A program made the position numbers and the translations under genes. Shown in pieces: positions 15,781 to 24,876 of a stretch of 38,581 bases of DNA. Each line of letters begins with the position of its first letter. Position 1 is the stretch's first letter. Origin of the DNA: Treponema sp. (GTDB taxonomy: Bacteria; Spirochaetota; Spirochaetia; Treponematales; Breznakiellaceae); the NCBI GenBank assembly GCA_031254385.1, contig JAIRUO010000140.1, positions 1 through 38,581 of the forward strand. The letters are read 5' to 3'. A model generated the notes under the pieces. That model was given only the letters and a program-made list of their open reading frames with translations. It was not told the origin of the DNA and ran no database searches.

Positions 15781-18101
15781 AACTCCGCAACATTTAGCAT
15801 ATTAGCTGCGTACTGCTTAACCAGCAGCCTTGGGGGGAGCAGGTAATCGTATTTATCTATAAAGGGTATGCGTCTGGCTTCGATTAGGGTTTCAGCCGGA
15901 ATATTCAAGCTTTTTCCTGATGGATTAAGACGGGAAACAAGGTACTGCAATTCGGCCTTGAACTTTTCCAGGCTAAGACGGGAACTTATCCTATAGGCAT
16001 AAGGGTTCTCCTGCTGAGAGAATATTATTCCCAGGTTCTCCCGGAACTGGTTTTTTTGCAGTATCAGGGAGAGAGTTCTAATGCCCCGGCTGCCAAGCCA
16101 TGGAAGAAGAAAAAAGCTGCTTTGCACGTTTCCAAGAAAAGGTAATTCTTTGGTATCGTTCTTAATGGGGATAAAGAGGCTGTTTTTTATATCGTTTTCT
16201 TCAGCATATTGCCTAGCTTCGCTGAGTCGTTCTGACGCGGCAGTGCTAAGGTAGCGGTAGTGCCTGTTCTCGCATAAGACCTGCCTCATGCGCTGTACTA
16301 CTTTTGGATGGAGTGAACTGCTTCCGCCCCGCCAGACCCTGGCCCCCGATTCCGTTCCAGGGACAACGCAAACTTCCTTATTCCGCAGTCTAATGCTCTC
16401 AACCTTCCAGTTCTTGCCTCCCAGAACTAGGCCGGCCCCTTCTGGCGGGATAAAGTTTAGCTTGCCTATATCCTTCCCCTGAAAGGTTACGCGGAACTCT
16501 TCCTCGTCGGGAAAGACTGAATAAAAGGAATAGTGGTTGACTATGCGTTCTCCCTCAAGCCCGATAATGAATTTTTCTTCTTCGGTCTTTTCTATATAAG
16601 CTGCGGTTTCAAGAGTGTATAAAATGTCTTCATAATCCTTTTTTTCCACATTTGCGAATGGTGGGAGAGAAAAGACCCTCGTCATTAATTCTTCCATACT
16701 CTGTTCGCCTAAAGACGCAAGTATGCTCATGGTCTGATGGCAGAGCAGGCTAAAAGGGCAGGGCTTGGTATCAGCGTCTTCGGTCCAATTTTTTTCTATA
16801 TATAATTCGATACTCGCGATGGTTTTTATCAGTGCCCAGGGAATTTTTTCCAGAGGAGAAGTGTTTATGGAATCCAGCGCTTCCCTGGAGCAGAAATACA
16901 TTTGGGAAATGCCGCTACGTCTGCCTGATCGGCCAAGGCGCTGGACAAAGGCGGATACGCTCATGGGTGCGCCTATCTGAATGATCCTGTCAAGTTTGCC
17001 TATGTCAATGCCCAGTTCCAGAGTGGCTGTGGCAGCAATGGTCTGCGCTCCTTCGGTTTCCCTTAAGGTTCTTTCTGCCTCCGCCCTAAGGGATGCGGCA
17101 ATGCTTCCATGATGTACATGGAAATGATCTTCTTCCCTGCGCTTCCTGGCTATTTTTTTTAATGCTGCTGTGGCTTCTTCCGCTTCGATACGGCTGTTGG
17201 TAAAAATGATGCATTTTCGCACGGGGATTTTTTTGTCTCCATGCAGTTTTATGTCTCCCTGGCACTGCTCATAAATGGCTTCGTAATAGCCTTCGCCCTG
17301 AAAATAATCCACTGCAAGGGAGAGGTGACGGCTGTCTTTGTGAAAACGACTATTTAACTCCGGATCATGCGGTTTTTCCCCGCTAAGCCTATCTCCAATA
17401 AGCACCGCCTTATTTGGAGTTCCTGCCTCAAGCCAGGCCAGTGCCGAAGAATAGGTCCCCAGAGTTGCGGAAAGCCCAATTCTGCGGGGAATGGATAAGC
17501 TCCGTATTCGTTCCAGTAGGCAGATGAGCTGGGAGCCTCTGTCAGTGCCTATAAAGGCGTGTACTTCGTCAATGACAACAAACTTTAGATTGCAGAAAAG
17601 CTCTTTGATTCTTTCCGGCTGCCTGAGCAGCAACGCCTCCAAGGACTCAGGCGTTATCTGAAGTATGCCAGAAGGATTTTTAAGCAGCTTTTGTTTGTGC
17701 GTCTGTTCCACGTCCCCATGCCAGCGCCAAAGCGGAATCTCAAGGCTATGGAGCAGAGGTTTTAGCCTTTCAAACTGATCGTTTATCAGGGCCTTTAGGG
17801 GGCCTATATACAAGACCTCTACGCTCTCCTTGAAAATGATAGGCGAAATGCCATCGTCAGGCGCATTTTGTTTTTTAAGTGCTCTTTCTTCCAATAGCGC
17901 GGTTATTATCGGGAAAAAACAGGCTTCAGTTTTTCCCGATGCGGTTCCCGCAGTTATAAGCACGTTATCAGGCGTGTCGAGAATTGCCGCAATTGCATCT
18001 TCCTGAATGTCCTTTAGACAATGCCATTTCTTTTCATATATATATTCGCGTATCAAAGGATCAAGGCGGGAGAAATTGGAGCTCGTGCCTCTGCGGCTCA
18101 T
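15762..18101 (-). CDS. SF2 DEAD/DEAH-box helicase, Lhr/BrxHI-like
   Basis: 779 residues. Helicase motifs in order: motif I TAGTASGKTE (about 51-59), Ia YIGPLKALINDQ, Ib QITPESLEALL, II VVIDEVHAF (DEVH, 178-181), III GLSATLG (210-216), and in the second RecA lobe IIFTNSRIEAE, V TATLELGIDIG and VI VQRLGRSGRRSG (387-397). A C-terminal region of about 350 residues fits the winged-helix/Lhr-core extension of large DNA/RNA translocases. Its ATG overlaps the stop of the DUF2791 ATPase gene (ATGA), making it the third gene of the TerB-N/C-ATPase-helicase cassette. BREX type 2 loci also pair a BrxD ATPase with an Lhr-like helicase, but no PglX or PglZ is here. The C-terminal residues come from heptanucleotide repeats. 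Confidence 0.9.
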   Translation of the reverse strand: MSRRGTSSNFSRLDPLIREYIYEKKWHCLKDIQEDAIAAILDTPDNVLITAGTASGKTEACFFPIITALLEERALKKQNAPDDGISPIIFKESVEVLYIGPLKALINDQFERLKPLLHSLEIPLWRWHGDVEQTHKQKLLKNPSGILQITPESLEALLLRQPERIKELFCNLKFVVIDEVHAFIGTDRGSQLICLLERIRSLSIPRRIGLSATLGTYSSALAWLEAGTPNKAVLIGDRLSGEKPHDPELNSRFHKDSRHLSLAVDYFQGEGYYEAIYEQCQGDIKLHGDKKIPVRKCIIFTNSRIEAEEATAALKKIARKRREEDHFHVHHGSIAASLRAEAERTLRETEGAQTIAATATLELGIDIGKLDRIIQIGAPMSVSAFVQRLGRSGRRSGISQMYFCSREALDSINTSPLEKIPWALIKTIASIELYIEKNWTEDADTKPCPFSLLCHQTMSILASLGEQSMEELMTRVFSLPPFANVEKKDYEDILYTLETAAYIEKTEEEKFIIGLEGERIVNHYSFYSVFPDEEEFRVTFQGKDIGKLNFIPPEGAGLVLGGKNWKVESIRLRNKEVCVVPGTESGARVWRGGSSSLHPKVVQRMRQVLCENRHYRYLSTAASERLSEARQYAEENDIKNSLFIPIKNDTKELPFLGNVQSSFFLLPWLGSRGIRTLSLILQKNQFRENLGIIFSQQENPYAYRISSRLSLEKFKAELQYLVSRLNPSGKSLNIPAETLIEARRIPFIDKYDYLLPPRLLVKQYAANMLNVAELLGIRG

Positions 18102-19402
18102 AGTTCAAAGTCCGCATACATGCTTTCGCCGTAAGAAGGCGCACTGTATTCTTCACGGCGTACAATGTCGTCAAAAAGCGCGGAAGGATCGTCTTTCATT
18201 ATGTTAAGAAGGCCAAGGAAGTCCCTTGTGATCTCGCGTGGGGTAAGAAACTCATCGGCGCCGGGAACGGAAAGCGCCAGTTCCAGAAACGCGCCAAGTT
18301 CCCTGTCTTTAAGCCTTTGCTCATATTCAAAATGACCGGCGTGTATGCCCGCAAGGCGTTCCAATAGCACGTAGAGTTCCTCCCTGCTCAATTGATCAAG
18401 GCGTATGACGGGGCTGCCGGAATCAGAAAATCCTTCGCGCACAAAACGGTTATCCGCAAGACGGCTCTTGAGCGCCGCATAACTTGCCAGGCCGCGCCTT
18501 TCGTCTTCGATAAACTGGGAAGTTCCGGCAAGGAAGAGGCCCAGATTCTCCGCCTTTCCCTGAAGGCAGTCGTTGAACATGGCCAAGAGTTTTTCGTAGT
18601 TGTTTTCCCTAGACTGGCGGTTTGCTATCTTGTAGAGATTGACACACTCATCTATAAAGACCAAAAAACCCTGGAACCCTATCCTGCTGCTAAAAGCCGC
18701 AAAGAGCCTTATGTATTCGTACCAGTTTTCATCGGTGATAATTTCACCTACCGGAAGAAGAGCGCGTGCCTCAGTCTTGGTAGAATATTCGCCCCTTAGC
18801 CAGCGCAGGCTGGCCTGCTTTTTTTTGTCGTCCCCTTCCACATAAGATCGGTAATAAACGGAAACCGCTGCGGCAAAATCAAAGCCGTGGGCAAAGTTTT
18901 CCATTTCACCCAAAGTCTCAAATATTTTAGTTTCGACCCTGGAATCGAAATTATCTTCTGATGGGAGCAGCCCTTCTTTGTTGATTAGGTCGCCCTTAAC
19001 CGCATTAATCCATTTTTGTAGCATGGATTCCAGAGCGCCGCCGTTTGGCCTGACCTTAGTTGACAGCCGCTCCATGAGTTCCCTATAGGTTTCAAGGCCC
19101 TGGTTATTCGAACCTGACAGCCGCTTTTCCGGCGAAAGATCCGCGTCAGAAACCAGAAAATCTTTTTCCATGGCAAAGTTCCGTATGGCCTGGAGAAAGA
19201 AACTCTTGCCGCTCCCGTAACGGCCTGTAACAAAGCGGAACGCAGCCGCCCCCTGGCTTATGTTTTCAAGGTCTGCCAGCACGGTTTCAATTTCACGTTT
19301 ACGGCCTACAGCTACGTATTCCAATCCCACCCTGGGGACTACTCCGGCTTGCAGGGAATTTAATATGGCCGCGCTTAGGCGTTTTGGAATGTTAGGGCCC
19401 AT
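18098..19402 (-). CDS. DUF2791 P-loop ATPase, BrxD-like
   Basis: 434 residues. The N-terminal helix (KRLSAAILNSLQAGVVPRVGLEYVAVGRKREIE) is characteristic of the DUF2791 family, which includes the BrxD ATP-binding protein of BREX. Walker A is GRYGSGKS (60-67), Walker B is GFLVFIDECVNLYK (about 245-258), and a sensor-like LFLAGTSQFIED lies near 305. The rest is helical and probably mediates protein contacts. It starts 28 bases inside the 3' end of the TerB-N/C gene, with GAGG before the ATG, and its stop overlaps the helicase start, so the three proteins are made together. The ATPase may load or gate the helicase on nucleic acid; that is inference from the pairing. Confidence 0.88.
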   Translation of the reverse strand: MGPNIPKRLSAAILNSLQAGVVPRVGLEYVAVGRKREIETVLADLENISQGAAAFRFVTGRYGSGKSFFLQAIRNFAMEKDFLVSDADLSPEKRLSGSNNQGLETYRELMERLSTKVRPNGGALESMLQKWINAVKGDLINKEGLLPSEDNFDSRVETKIFETLGEMENFAHGFDFAAAVSVYYRSYVEGDDKKKQASLRWLRGEYSTKTEARALLPVGEIITDENWYEYIRLFAAFSSRIGFQGFLVFIDECVNLYKIANRQSRENNYEKLLAMFNDCLQGKAENLGLFLAGTSQFIEDERRGLASYAALKSRLADNRFVREGFSDSGSPVIRLDQLSREELYVLLERLAGIHAGHFEYEQRLKDRELGAFLELALSVPGADEFLTPREITRDFLGLLNIMKDDPSALFDDIVRREEYSAPSYGESMYADFEL

Positions 19403-22400
19403 AAAACCTCATCTCTGTATTCTTCCCCGATTTGCGGTTCTTGATCCAGATCGTTTTCGATTAACAGATCTCCATATTCAGAAAGAAATTGTTCATTAAT
19501 ACTGTCTATCATTAATTCCGCCATAGTGTTGTTTTCCCTAGCAAAAGTTTCCAATTCCTGTCCTTTGTCCTGCGAAAGAAGCTCAAGGCAGCTTCGGGAT
19601 AATAAGTCCAGACCCGCGATAAATTGAGCCAGGTCAGGATGGGTCTTATCCGCGATAGTCTGGCGGGCAAGGTCCGGTATTGTGGGACTAGCCATTGGCT
19701 GAGTCGTAGCCTCAAAATGATCCTCATCTTCAAATTTATAGTCAAGATTAATAATTTTCAACATTTCCATGACCGCATCTGACTCTTCCCTAAGCCGGTT
19801 GATTTTGTCTTCTTCAAGGTGCAGCCAGGAATCGTCAATGATATTGTTTGCGGTCTTAGGCATTACAAGGTCTTCCAGTTCCGGCGGCGGCGCTTCATCA
19901 AAACCGCATAGATATTTCCACACGGGATCAAAAAACGGCGCACTGTTCCGGTTGTCGGGATCAACGGTTTTAATGATCCGGTATTCCAGATACGCCGCAA
20001 GGGAATCAAGGAATTTGGCGAAAGGCTTGTGGCGGCTGTAAGACAACCATTCTGCTGTATATGCTGAATAGCCCAGGTCAGAGATGGACACAAAGGCTGT
20101 AAAAGTCTCCTTTAGGGGAGGCAGAGGGCAAAAAAACTCCAGTAATTTTTTACCGTAATACTTGCGCAAAGCCCTGTCCAGGTTATTCATGGCCTCATCC
20201 CCCGCGCTAAAAAGTAGCCGACTCAAGTTGGATTCATAGCTTTTGTACCCTGATTTTTTGGTAAGGGGTAAAAAATCCTTCCATTGCAGGCTGTGATTTT
20301 CTTCCACATATTTTTTGTGCAGATTTATATCCAATAAAAGGCCCCAAGTGTTAGCTGATATGGAAGCTTCAGCCAGATCGGAAAAGACATCATTCAATGC
20401 GGTTGATAAAACGCCGCGATCCAGATCCGCATGATAAATAACGGCAAAGTCAAGGAGCCAGCAGGGGAAGGTTCCAAAAGTTTGCGGGAAAATTTCTCTA
20501 TAGGTTTGCCATAGGCGGCATAGTTCATTTAGCGTTTCATTAGCTGAGTGGGTCGCATCCATGCGGAGTATGAGTTCCTTTGCGTAAATGAATAGGTAAG
20601 CAGGAGAACATTCCCAGGCCCTGCCTTTTCGGAATTCGGAACGCCAGTAAAGGAAGTAATTTTTTTCTTCTTTTGTAAGGCTTTTATAAGTGAGAGTCTC
20701 TGCCGGAATAAACTGGCATTTTTTTCCAGTATTGTAAAATTCTTTTTGCTCCTGTAGGTATTGCGCTACTGGTATATTCTGAAATTTGGCATCCACCAAA
20801 AAACGTGCGCTGCCAAAAACAAAGTAGTTATCTTCAACAGGCCAGGGCGGCTTTTGCAATAGTCCGGGATTGGGCGGCGGCGCAGGCAGGGAGAGCAAGT
20901 CCCCTGTTTCCCTAATAAGGTATTTTTCATATTTTAAAGCCTCGCCCTTTATATTGAAGAGGGCTTTAATTCTGGCGGCTTCTGCGTTGCCAAATAAACC
21001 AGAAGCGCTAAAGAAAAGCCCTAGCCTTAGCCTTGAAGGAATAGTTTCCAACTGTCTTAAAATTTGTTCGGGATTTGCAGCCTCATCCAGGCCCACAACT
21101 ACGAGTAGGTCCCAGGCTCTGCCTCGGTATCTTTTTGTTCTAGTTTCAGTATTAATGGCACGGTCGGTAATTAGGGCCTCAAAGAAATTCAATCCTATGC
21201 CCCTAAAAGCCGGATCCCAGACAGAATCCGCGCCAGGCCAGCGCTCAGCCGGAACCCGCAAGGGGCCTTCCCCGCTTTGCGGCAGATCCCGGCATAGCCT
21301 TTGATCCCAGAATTTTTTTGGCATAAGGACTAGAACGCGGCCTTCGTCAGGAAGGCTGAATAAGGACGGGCCTTCTTCAAGGGCTTTGTTGTCTTTTTGT
21401 AATTCTGCCAGGTCGGTTAGCCAGGCCGCCAGAAAAGGCGCTGCCTTTTCCCGTTCTGCAATAATGCCGCCAGAAAAACCCCAATGCCTTAAGAATTCCA
21501 GATGGCTGGAAAATATTTCTTCCTCTTTGCCGTGATTGCGCCAGTAGTTTTCGTCTGTTTCAAGGCCGCCAGAGTTTTCTGCCTGGGACAAAATTTTTAG
21601 GGCTTCGCCGCCTCCGGCTAGAAAGTCTTTTGCCTTGAGCTCAGACGGCTTAAGGGATTCGCCGTTAATAAAACAGCCTAAAGGGCCAAGACCTAAGCGT
21701 TCCAAAGTTTCGCGCCTTAACCAGCGGCCTTTTAGGGGAAGGTATTTACGATGATAGTACTGCGATAGTGCGTAAGCCGAATAACGCTTGTTTTCATATT
21801 TGAGGGCAGGGTAAACCATAGCCTTTCCGACCTTCTTTTCCATAATAGAGCGGCAGTACAGAACCAATGAAACGTCAGCCGGATTTATAAAAATGGCGTC
21901 CTGGGCAAGCAGCTTATAGAGCAGTTCATCGGCAAAGACATAGATGAGCCGGGCGTAGTTATCCGCAAAGGCAGGTATCTCAGCTCCCCTCAATTTGTTT
22001 TTGGCAATAAGCGTTAATACATCGTCAGGTATGATCTCATAAATACGGTTATCAAAGAGCCTGTGATGGGGAAGCCCGTCCAGCAATAGCCATTTATCAG
22101 GACTTACTTTACCCATGCGCAGGACAATCTCAATTTCCAGTAACTTTTCAGCCTCTTTTTTCTCTCCGTGGGCCTTTCTATCTTTTTTTTCTCCTTGTGT
22201 CGTTAGAGTTCCGCCCGTCAGCCCAAGTTCCATGAGTCGGTCTTCGCGATCCGCCATAAGAGGCCCGGACTTTATCAGGGGGTTGTAGCCTCTCCGGGCC
22301 AGGGCAAGTATGTCCTTGCCTTTAATCACGGGCTTATCCAGGATTTTTGTTTCCGAGTTTCCGTTGGCAGGCAGGCAAAAAATCTTGCCCTTCCATTGAA

Positions 22401-22515
22401 ATTTGCCTTTGCCAAGGTCTACAGCACCGTCCGGCAGCTTCCGCAAAAAATAGGCCTTTTCCGGATCATATTCAAGGGAGAAAAAAGGAAGTTCCAAAAT
22501 CTCCGGTACGGCCAT
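19375..22515 (-). CDS. TerB-N/TerB-C domain protein with degenerate SNF2-like region
   Basis: 1046 residues. The N-terminal 300 residues are unassigned. Residues about 335-525 look like a helicase lobe that has lost its catalytic motifs: the Walker A position reads GGIIAEREKAAPFL (no GKT), then RVLVLMPKKFWDQRL (Ia-like), DLLVVVGLDEAANPEQ (II-like) and RLRLGLFFSASGLFGN (III-like). Residues about 575-720 match TerB_N (FLYWRSEFRKGRAW...SPAYLFIYAKELI). The C-terminal 200 residues fit TerB_C, ending in the helical SWLHLEEDKINRLREESDAV and an acidic tail. TerB-type domains occur in tellurite/phage-stress complexes. It is first in the cassette, and a TATAAT lies six bases before the ATG with no Shine-Dalgarno. 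It may scaffold the ATPase and helicase (inference). Confidence 0.8.
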   Translation of the reverse strand: MAVPEILELPFFSLEYDPEKAYFLRKLPDGAVDLGKGKFQWKGKIFCLPANGNSETKILDKPVIKGKDILALARRGYNPLIKSGPLMADREDRLMELGLTGGTLTTQGEKKDRKAHGEKKEAEKLLEIEIVLRMGKVSPDKWLLLDGLPHHRLFDNRIYEIIPDDVLTLIAKNKLRGAEIPAFADNYARLIYVFADELLYKLLAQDAIFINPADVSLVLYCRSIMEKKVGKAMVYPALKYENKRYSAYALSQYYHRKYLPLKGRWLRRETLERLGLGPLGCFINGESLKPSELKAKDFLAGGGEALKILSQAENSGGLETDENYWRNHGKEEEIFSSHLEFLRHWGFSGGIIAEREKAAPFLAAWLTDLAELQKDNKALEEGPSLFSLPDEGRVLVLMPKKFWDQRLCRDLPQSGEGPLRVPAERWPGADSVWDPAFRGIGLNFFEALITDRAINTETRTKRYRGRAWDLLVVVGLDEAANPEQILRQLETIPSRLRLGLFFSASGLFGNAEAARIKALFNIKGEALKYEKYLIRETGDLLSLPAPPPNPGLLQKPPWPVEDNYFVFGSARFLVDAKFQNIPVAQYLQEQKEFYNTGKKCQFIPAETLTYKSLTKEEKNYFLYWRSEFRKGRAWECSPAYLFIYAKELILRMDATHSANETLNELCRLWQTYREIFPQTFGTFPCWLLDFAVIYHADLDRGVLSTALNDVFSDLAEASISANTWGLLLDINLHKKYVEENHSLQWKDFLPLTKKSGYKSYESNLSRLLFSAGDEAMNNLDRALRKYYGKKLLEFFCPLPPLKETFTAFVSISDLGYSAYTAEWLSYSRHKPFAKFLDSLAAYLEYRIIKTVDPDNRNSAPFFDPVWKYLCGFDEAPPPELEDLVMPKTANNIIDDSWLHLEEDKINRLREESDAVMEMLKIINLDYKFEDEDHFEATTQPMASPTIPDLARQTIADKTHPDLAQFIAGLDLLSRSCLELLSQDKGQELETFARENNTMAELMIDSINEQFLSEYGDLLIENDLDQEPQIGEEYRDEVLWALTFQNA

Positions 22516-22560
22516 TGATCCATTATACCGTAATTTCGTAAAATATACCCTGGAGCATAA
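22516..22560. promoter_or_regulatory. divergent promoter region of the TerB cassette and the DEAD-box helicase
   Basis: On the minus strand TATAAT lies six bases before the TerB-protein ATG (no Shine-Dalgarno, possible leaderless start). On the plus strand GGAG lies five bases before the TTG at 22561. Only 45 bases serve both directions, so the two units may be co-regulated. No clear -35 is seen for either. Confidence 0.5.
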
Positions 22561-23802
22561 TTGGCGGTAAAAGACAATACGGAAAAGGGAGAAAGCACTT
22601 CGTTTGAAGCCTTGGGGGTTCTCCCTTTTTTTATAGAGCGCTTAAAAGAGCGGGGCATAAACGCGCCTCTTGAAATACAGAAAGACGTAATCCCACTGTT
22701 TCTCAATAACGAAAAAATCCTCTTTCGATCTCCCACCGGAACTGGCAAAACCTACGCTTACCTTCTTCCCCTGCTGGGGAAATTTCTTCCCCTACCGGGG
22801 AAGCTGGAAGACAATACGGAGCGCAGAGGGCCGAGGCTCTTAATCGCAGCTCCTACTTATGAACTCTGTTCGCAGATCAAGGCTGAGGCGGATTTTTTGC
22901 TAAAGGGGACAGAGCTAAGGACAACGCTTTTAATCGGCCAGGCCAACCTGACACGGCAGATTGATGATTTAAGGAAAAACCCGCCCGATATAATCCTGGG
23001 CAATCCGGGCAGGCTCTTGCTCCTTGCCCATAAGGAAAAACTCAAATTAAGAAACCTGCGCTACGTTATTTTGGACGAAGGGGACAGGCTGGTTTCAGAT
23101 GAATTAATGGAAGAAACCGGAGAGCTTGTTAATATAATCAGGCAAAAAACCGGGCCTGAAAAAGCCGGTCAGCTTCTCTTTGCCGCCTTATCCGCGACTT
23201 TTTCAGCAAAAAGTACGGAGCGCCTTCTTTCGCTTATGGGCGAAGGCGTAAAGGACATAAGCAGCGGCGGCAATATATTACGGGACCAGGTTGAGCATTG
23301 GGCCATCTATTGCGAGGAACGCGAAAAGCTTGACACGCTCCGCTCTCTAGTTGCGGCGTTGGACCCCAAAAGGCGCAAAACCTCATTCAAGGCCCTGATT
23401 TTTACGAGCCGGGGAAGCGAAGTGGGAAAAATAGTTTCCTTGCTCCAGCGCCGCGGCCTGTCAGCCGGAGGGCTAATGGGAGACATGAAAAACCAGGCCC
23501 GCAAACAGTCTCTGGATGATTTCCGAGGCGGCAGAATCAAGCTATTGGTTACAAGCGACTTAGCGGCCCGCGGTTTGGACATTCCGGACCTTAGCCATAT
23601 CATAGCCCTTGATCTGCAAGAGAACCCCGACTCATACATACACCGCGCTGGTCGCACTGCCCGTGCAGGCAAGCGGGGTATTATGGTAACCATTGGCGAC
23701 AAAAAAGAAATGCTGCGCCTTGCTGCGCTGGAAAAAAGGCTCAAGATCATTGTAAATCCCAAAGAACTGTTCGGTGGGAGGGTCTTGGCAGTAAATAATT
23801 GA
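22561..23802 (+). CDS. DEAD-box RNA helicase with DEGD motif II
   Basis: 413 residues, starting at TTG 22561 (GGAG five bases upstream, and the Q-motif region LGVLPFFIERLKERGINAPLEIQ follows soon after). Motifs: I SPTGTGKT (57-64), Ia APTYELCSQ, Ib GNPGRLL, II LDEGD (171-175) in place of DEAD, III LSATF, IV ALIFTSRG, V VTSDLAARGLDIPD, VI HRAGRTARAG. It ends soon after the second RecA lobe with no long tail. It probably remodels RNA (ribosome assembly or mRNA decay) in the cytoplasm. It shares its promoter space with the TerB cassette but is not obviously part of it. The Ala-to-Gly change in motif II is the only oddity. Confidence 0.9.
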   Translation: MAVKDNTEKGESTSFEALGVLPFFIERLKERGINAPLEIQKDVIPLFLNNEKILFRSPTGTGKTYAYLLPLLGKFLPLPGKLEDNTERRGPRLLIAAPTYELCSQIKAEADFLLKGTELRTTLLIGQANLTRQIDDLRKNPPDIILGNPGRLLLLAHKEKLKLRNLRYVILDEGDRLVSDELMEETGELVNIIRQKTGPEKAGQLLFAALSATFSAKSTERLLSLMGEGVKDISSGGNILRDQVEHWAIYCEEREKLDTLRSLVAALDPKRRKTSFKALIFTSRGSEVGKIVSLLQRRGLSAGGLMGDMKNQARKQSLDDFRGGRIKLLVTSDLAARGLDIPDLSHIIALDLQENPDSYIHRAGRTARAGKRGIMVTIGDKKEMLRLAALEKRLKIIVNPKELFGGRVLAVNN

Positions 23803-23821
23803 CATTAATTACCTTTTTGTC

Positions 23822-23850
23822 TTGCATGATCTTCGGATAGGCTGTATTAT
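23822..23850 (+). promoter_or_regulatory. candidate promoter of the CheY-CheX-lipid kinase-CheA-like operon
   Basis: -35-like TTGCAT (23822-23827), a 17-base spacer and -10 TATTAT (23845-23850). A leader of about 110 bases then precedes the CheY gene, containing an AT-only stretch (23880-23900) but no clear riboswitch fold. Confidence 0.45.
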
Positions 23851-23966
23851 TATCCCATGTAAAAGTGGCAGAGTTCCCGATAATATAATATATTTATTAT
23901 AGTAGAGAGCCGGAATTCAGCAATAGGCGGTATCCTGCTGAAAATGATATCCAGAAAGGATAATAT

Positions 23967-24356
23967 ATGCGGTTTGAGATAACTGTTTTAATTGTTGATG
24001 ATTCTAGAATCATGAGGAATACTGTAAAAGGTGCTCTTACAGTCTTGAATGTTTCAGGCGTTTTTTTGGAAGCTGATAACGGAGAAGACGCGCTCAAGAC
24101 TCTTGAAGAGCACCATATTGATCTTGTGTTGCTTGACTGGAATATGCCTAAACTATCCGGGATTGATTTTTTAAAGCAAGTAAGGGCTAATGAAAAATAT
24201 AAAAAACTTCCAATAATCATGGTGACCAGTGAATCCGCAAAGTTTAATGTCATTGAGGCAATAAAGAACGGCGCCACTGATTATGTTACAAAACCGGTTA
24301 ATTTGGATGTGTTCAAGGAAAAACTAGCCAAATTGCCTTTATTTAGGGGTTATTAA
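23967..24356 (+). CDS. CheY-like single-domain response regulator
   Basis: 129 residues, receiver only. Acidic pocket VDDSRIMR (Asp11, Asp12), phospho-Asp57 in LVLLDWNMPKLSG, Thr in IIMVTSESA and Lys in YVTKPV. There is no output domain, so it acts by protein contact, as chemotaxis CheY does. An AAGGA about eight bases before the ATG supports the start. Its stop overlaps the CheX start (TAATG). The likely phosphodonor is the CheA-like kinase at the end of this operon and the likely phosphatase is CheX. Whether it talks to the flagellar motor or works as a shuttle in a separate pathway cannot be told from sequence. Confidence 0.93.
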   Translation: MRFEITVLIVDDSRIMRNTVKGALTVLNVSGVFLEADNGEDALKTLEEHHIDLVLLDWNMPKLSGIDFLKQVRANEKYKKLPIIMVTSESAKFNVIEAIKNGATDYVTKPVNLDVFKEKLAKLPLFRGY

Positions 24357-24862
24357 TGGAAACAATTGAAAATTTTCAGCACTACACCAAACCTTTTATG
24401 CGTGTTACCGTCAATACCTTTAAAAATTTTGTAGGGTTTGATCTGACCCCGAAGAACCCGTATATGCTGAATAGGGAACAGGACTTTGAATATGACATTT
24501 CCGGGGTAATTGGCCTCTCCGGGGCAATAAAGGGAGCGGTAATTCTATCCATGAAGAAGGACGTTGCCACAAAGCTAACCGGAAGGCTTACAGGGACTGA
24601 ACATACAGAAATAGATCATGATGTAGCCGATGCCCTGGGGGAAATAGTCAATATCATCTCCGGAAATATAAAGAAGGATGTGCGGGAAGGGGATGACATA
24701 AGGATATCCCTTCCTACGATAATAAGGGGGAGCGAGCATTATCTTTCATGGCCGAGTAAACGAGTGCGGACACTTTGCATACCATTTGATATTTTTGAGA
24801 ATGACACTATTTATCTTTTAGTGGCATTTGAGCCGGAAAGCCAGGAACAAACAGGCGGCTAG
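24356..24862 (+). CDS. CheX-type CheY-phosphate phosphatase
   Basis: 168 residues with the CheC/CheX/FliY fold. The active-site helix reads DALGEIVNIISGNIKK, with the ExxN pair as Glu96 and Asn99, the residues known to be needed in CheX. There is a single active-site motif, as in CheX, unlike the two of CheC. It dephosphorylates CheY-like proteins; the CheY gene directly upstream overlaps it by one base, so the pair is almost certainly functional. Spirochaetes commonly use CheX instead of CheZ. Its start is set by the overlapping TAATG. Confidence 0.92.
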   Translation: METIENFQHYTKPFMRVTVNTFKNFVGFDLTPKNPYMLNREQDFEYDISGVIGLSGAIKGAVILSMKKDVATKLTGRLTGTEHTEIDHDVADALGEIVNIISGNIKKDVREGDDIRISLPTIIRGSEHYLSWPSKRVRTLCIPFDIFENDTIYLLVAFEPESQEQTGG

Positions 24863-24876
24863 ATGAAGGGAGCCAA

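Noticed and set aside
15762..22515. Full BREX type 2 locus
   Set aside because: No PglX methyltransferase, PglZ phosphatase or PglW/PglY gene is present within the window; only BrxD-like and BrxHI-like members are seen.
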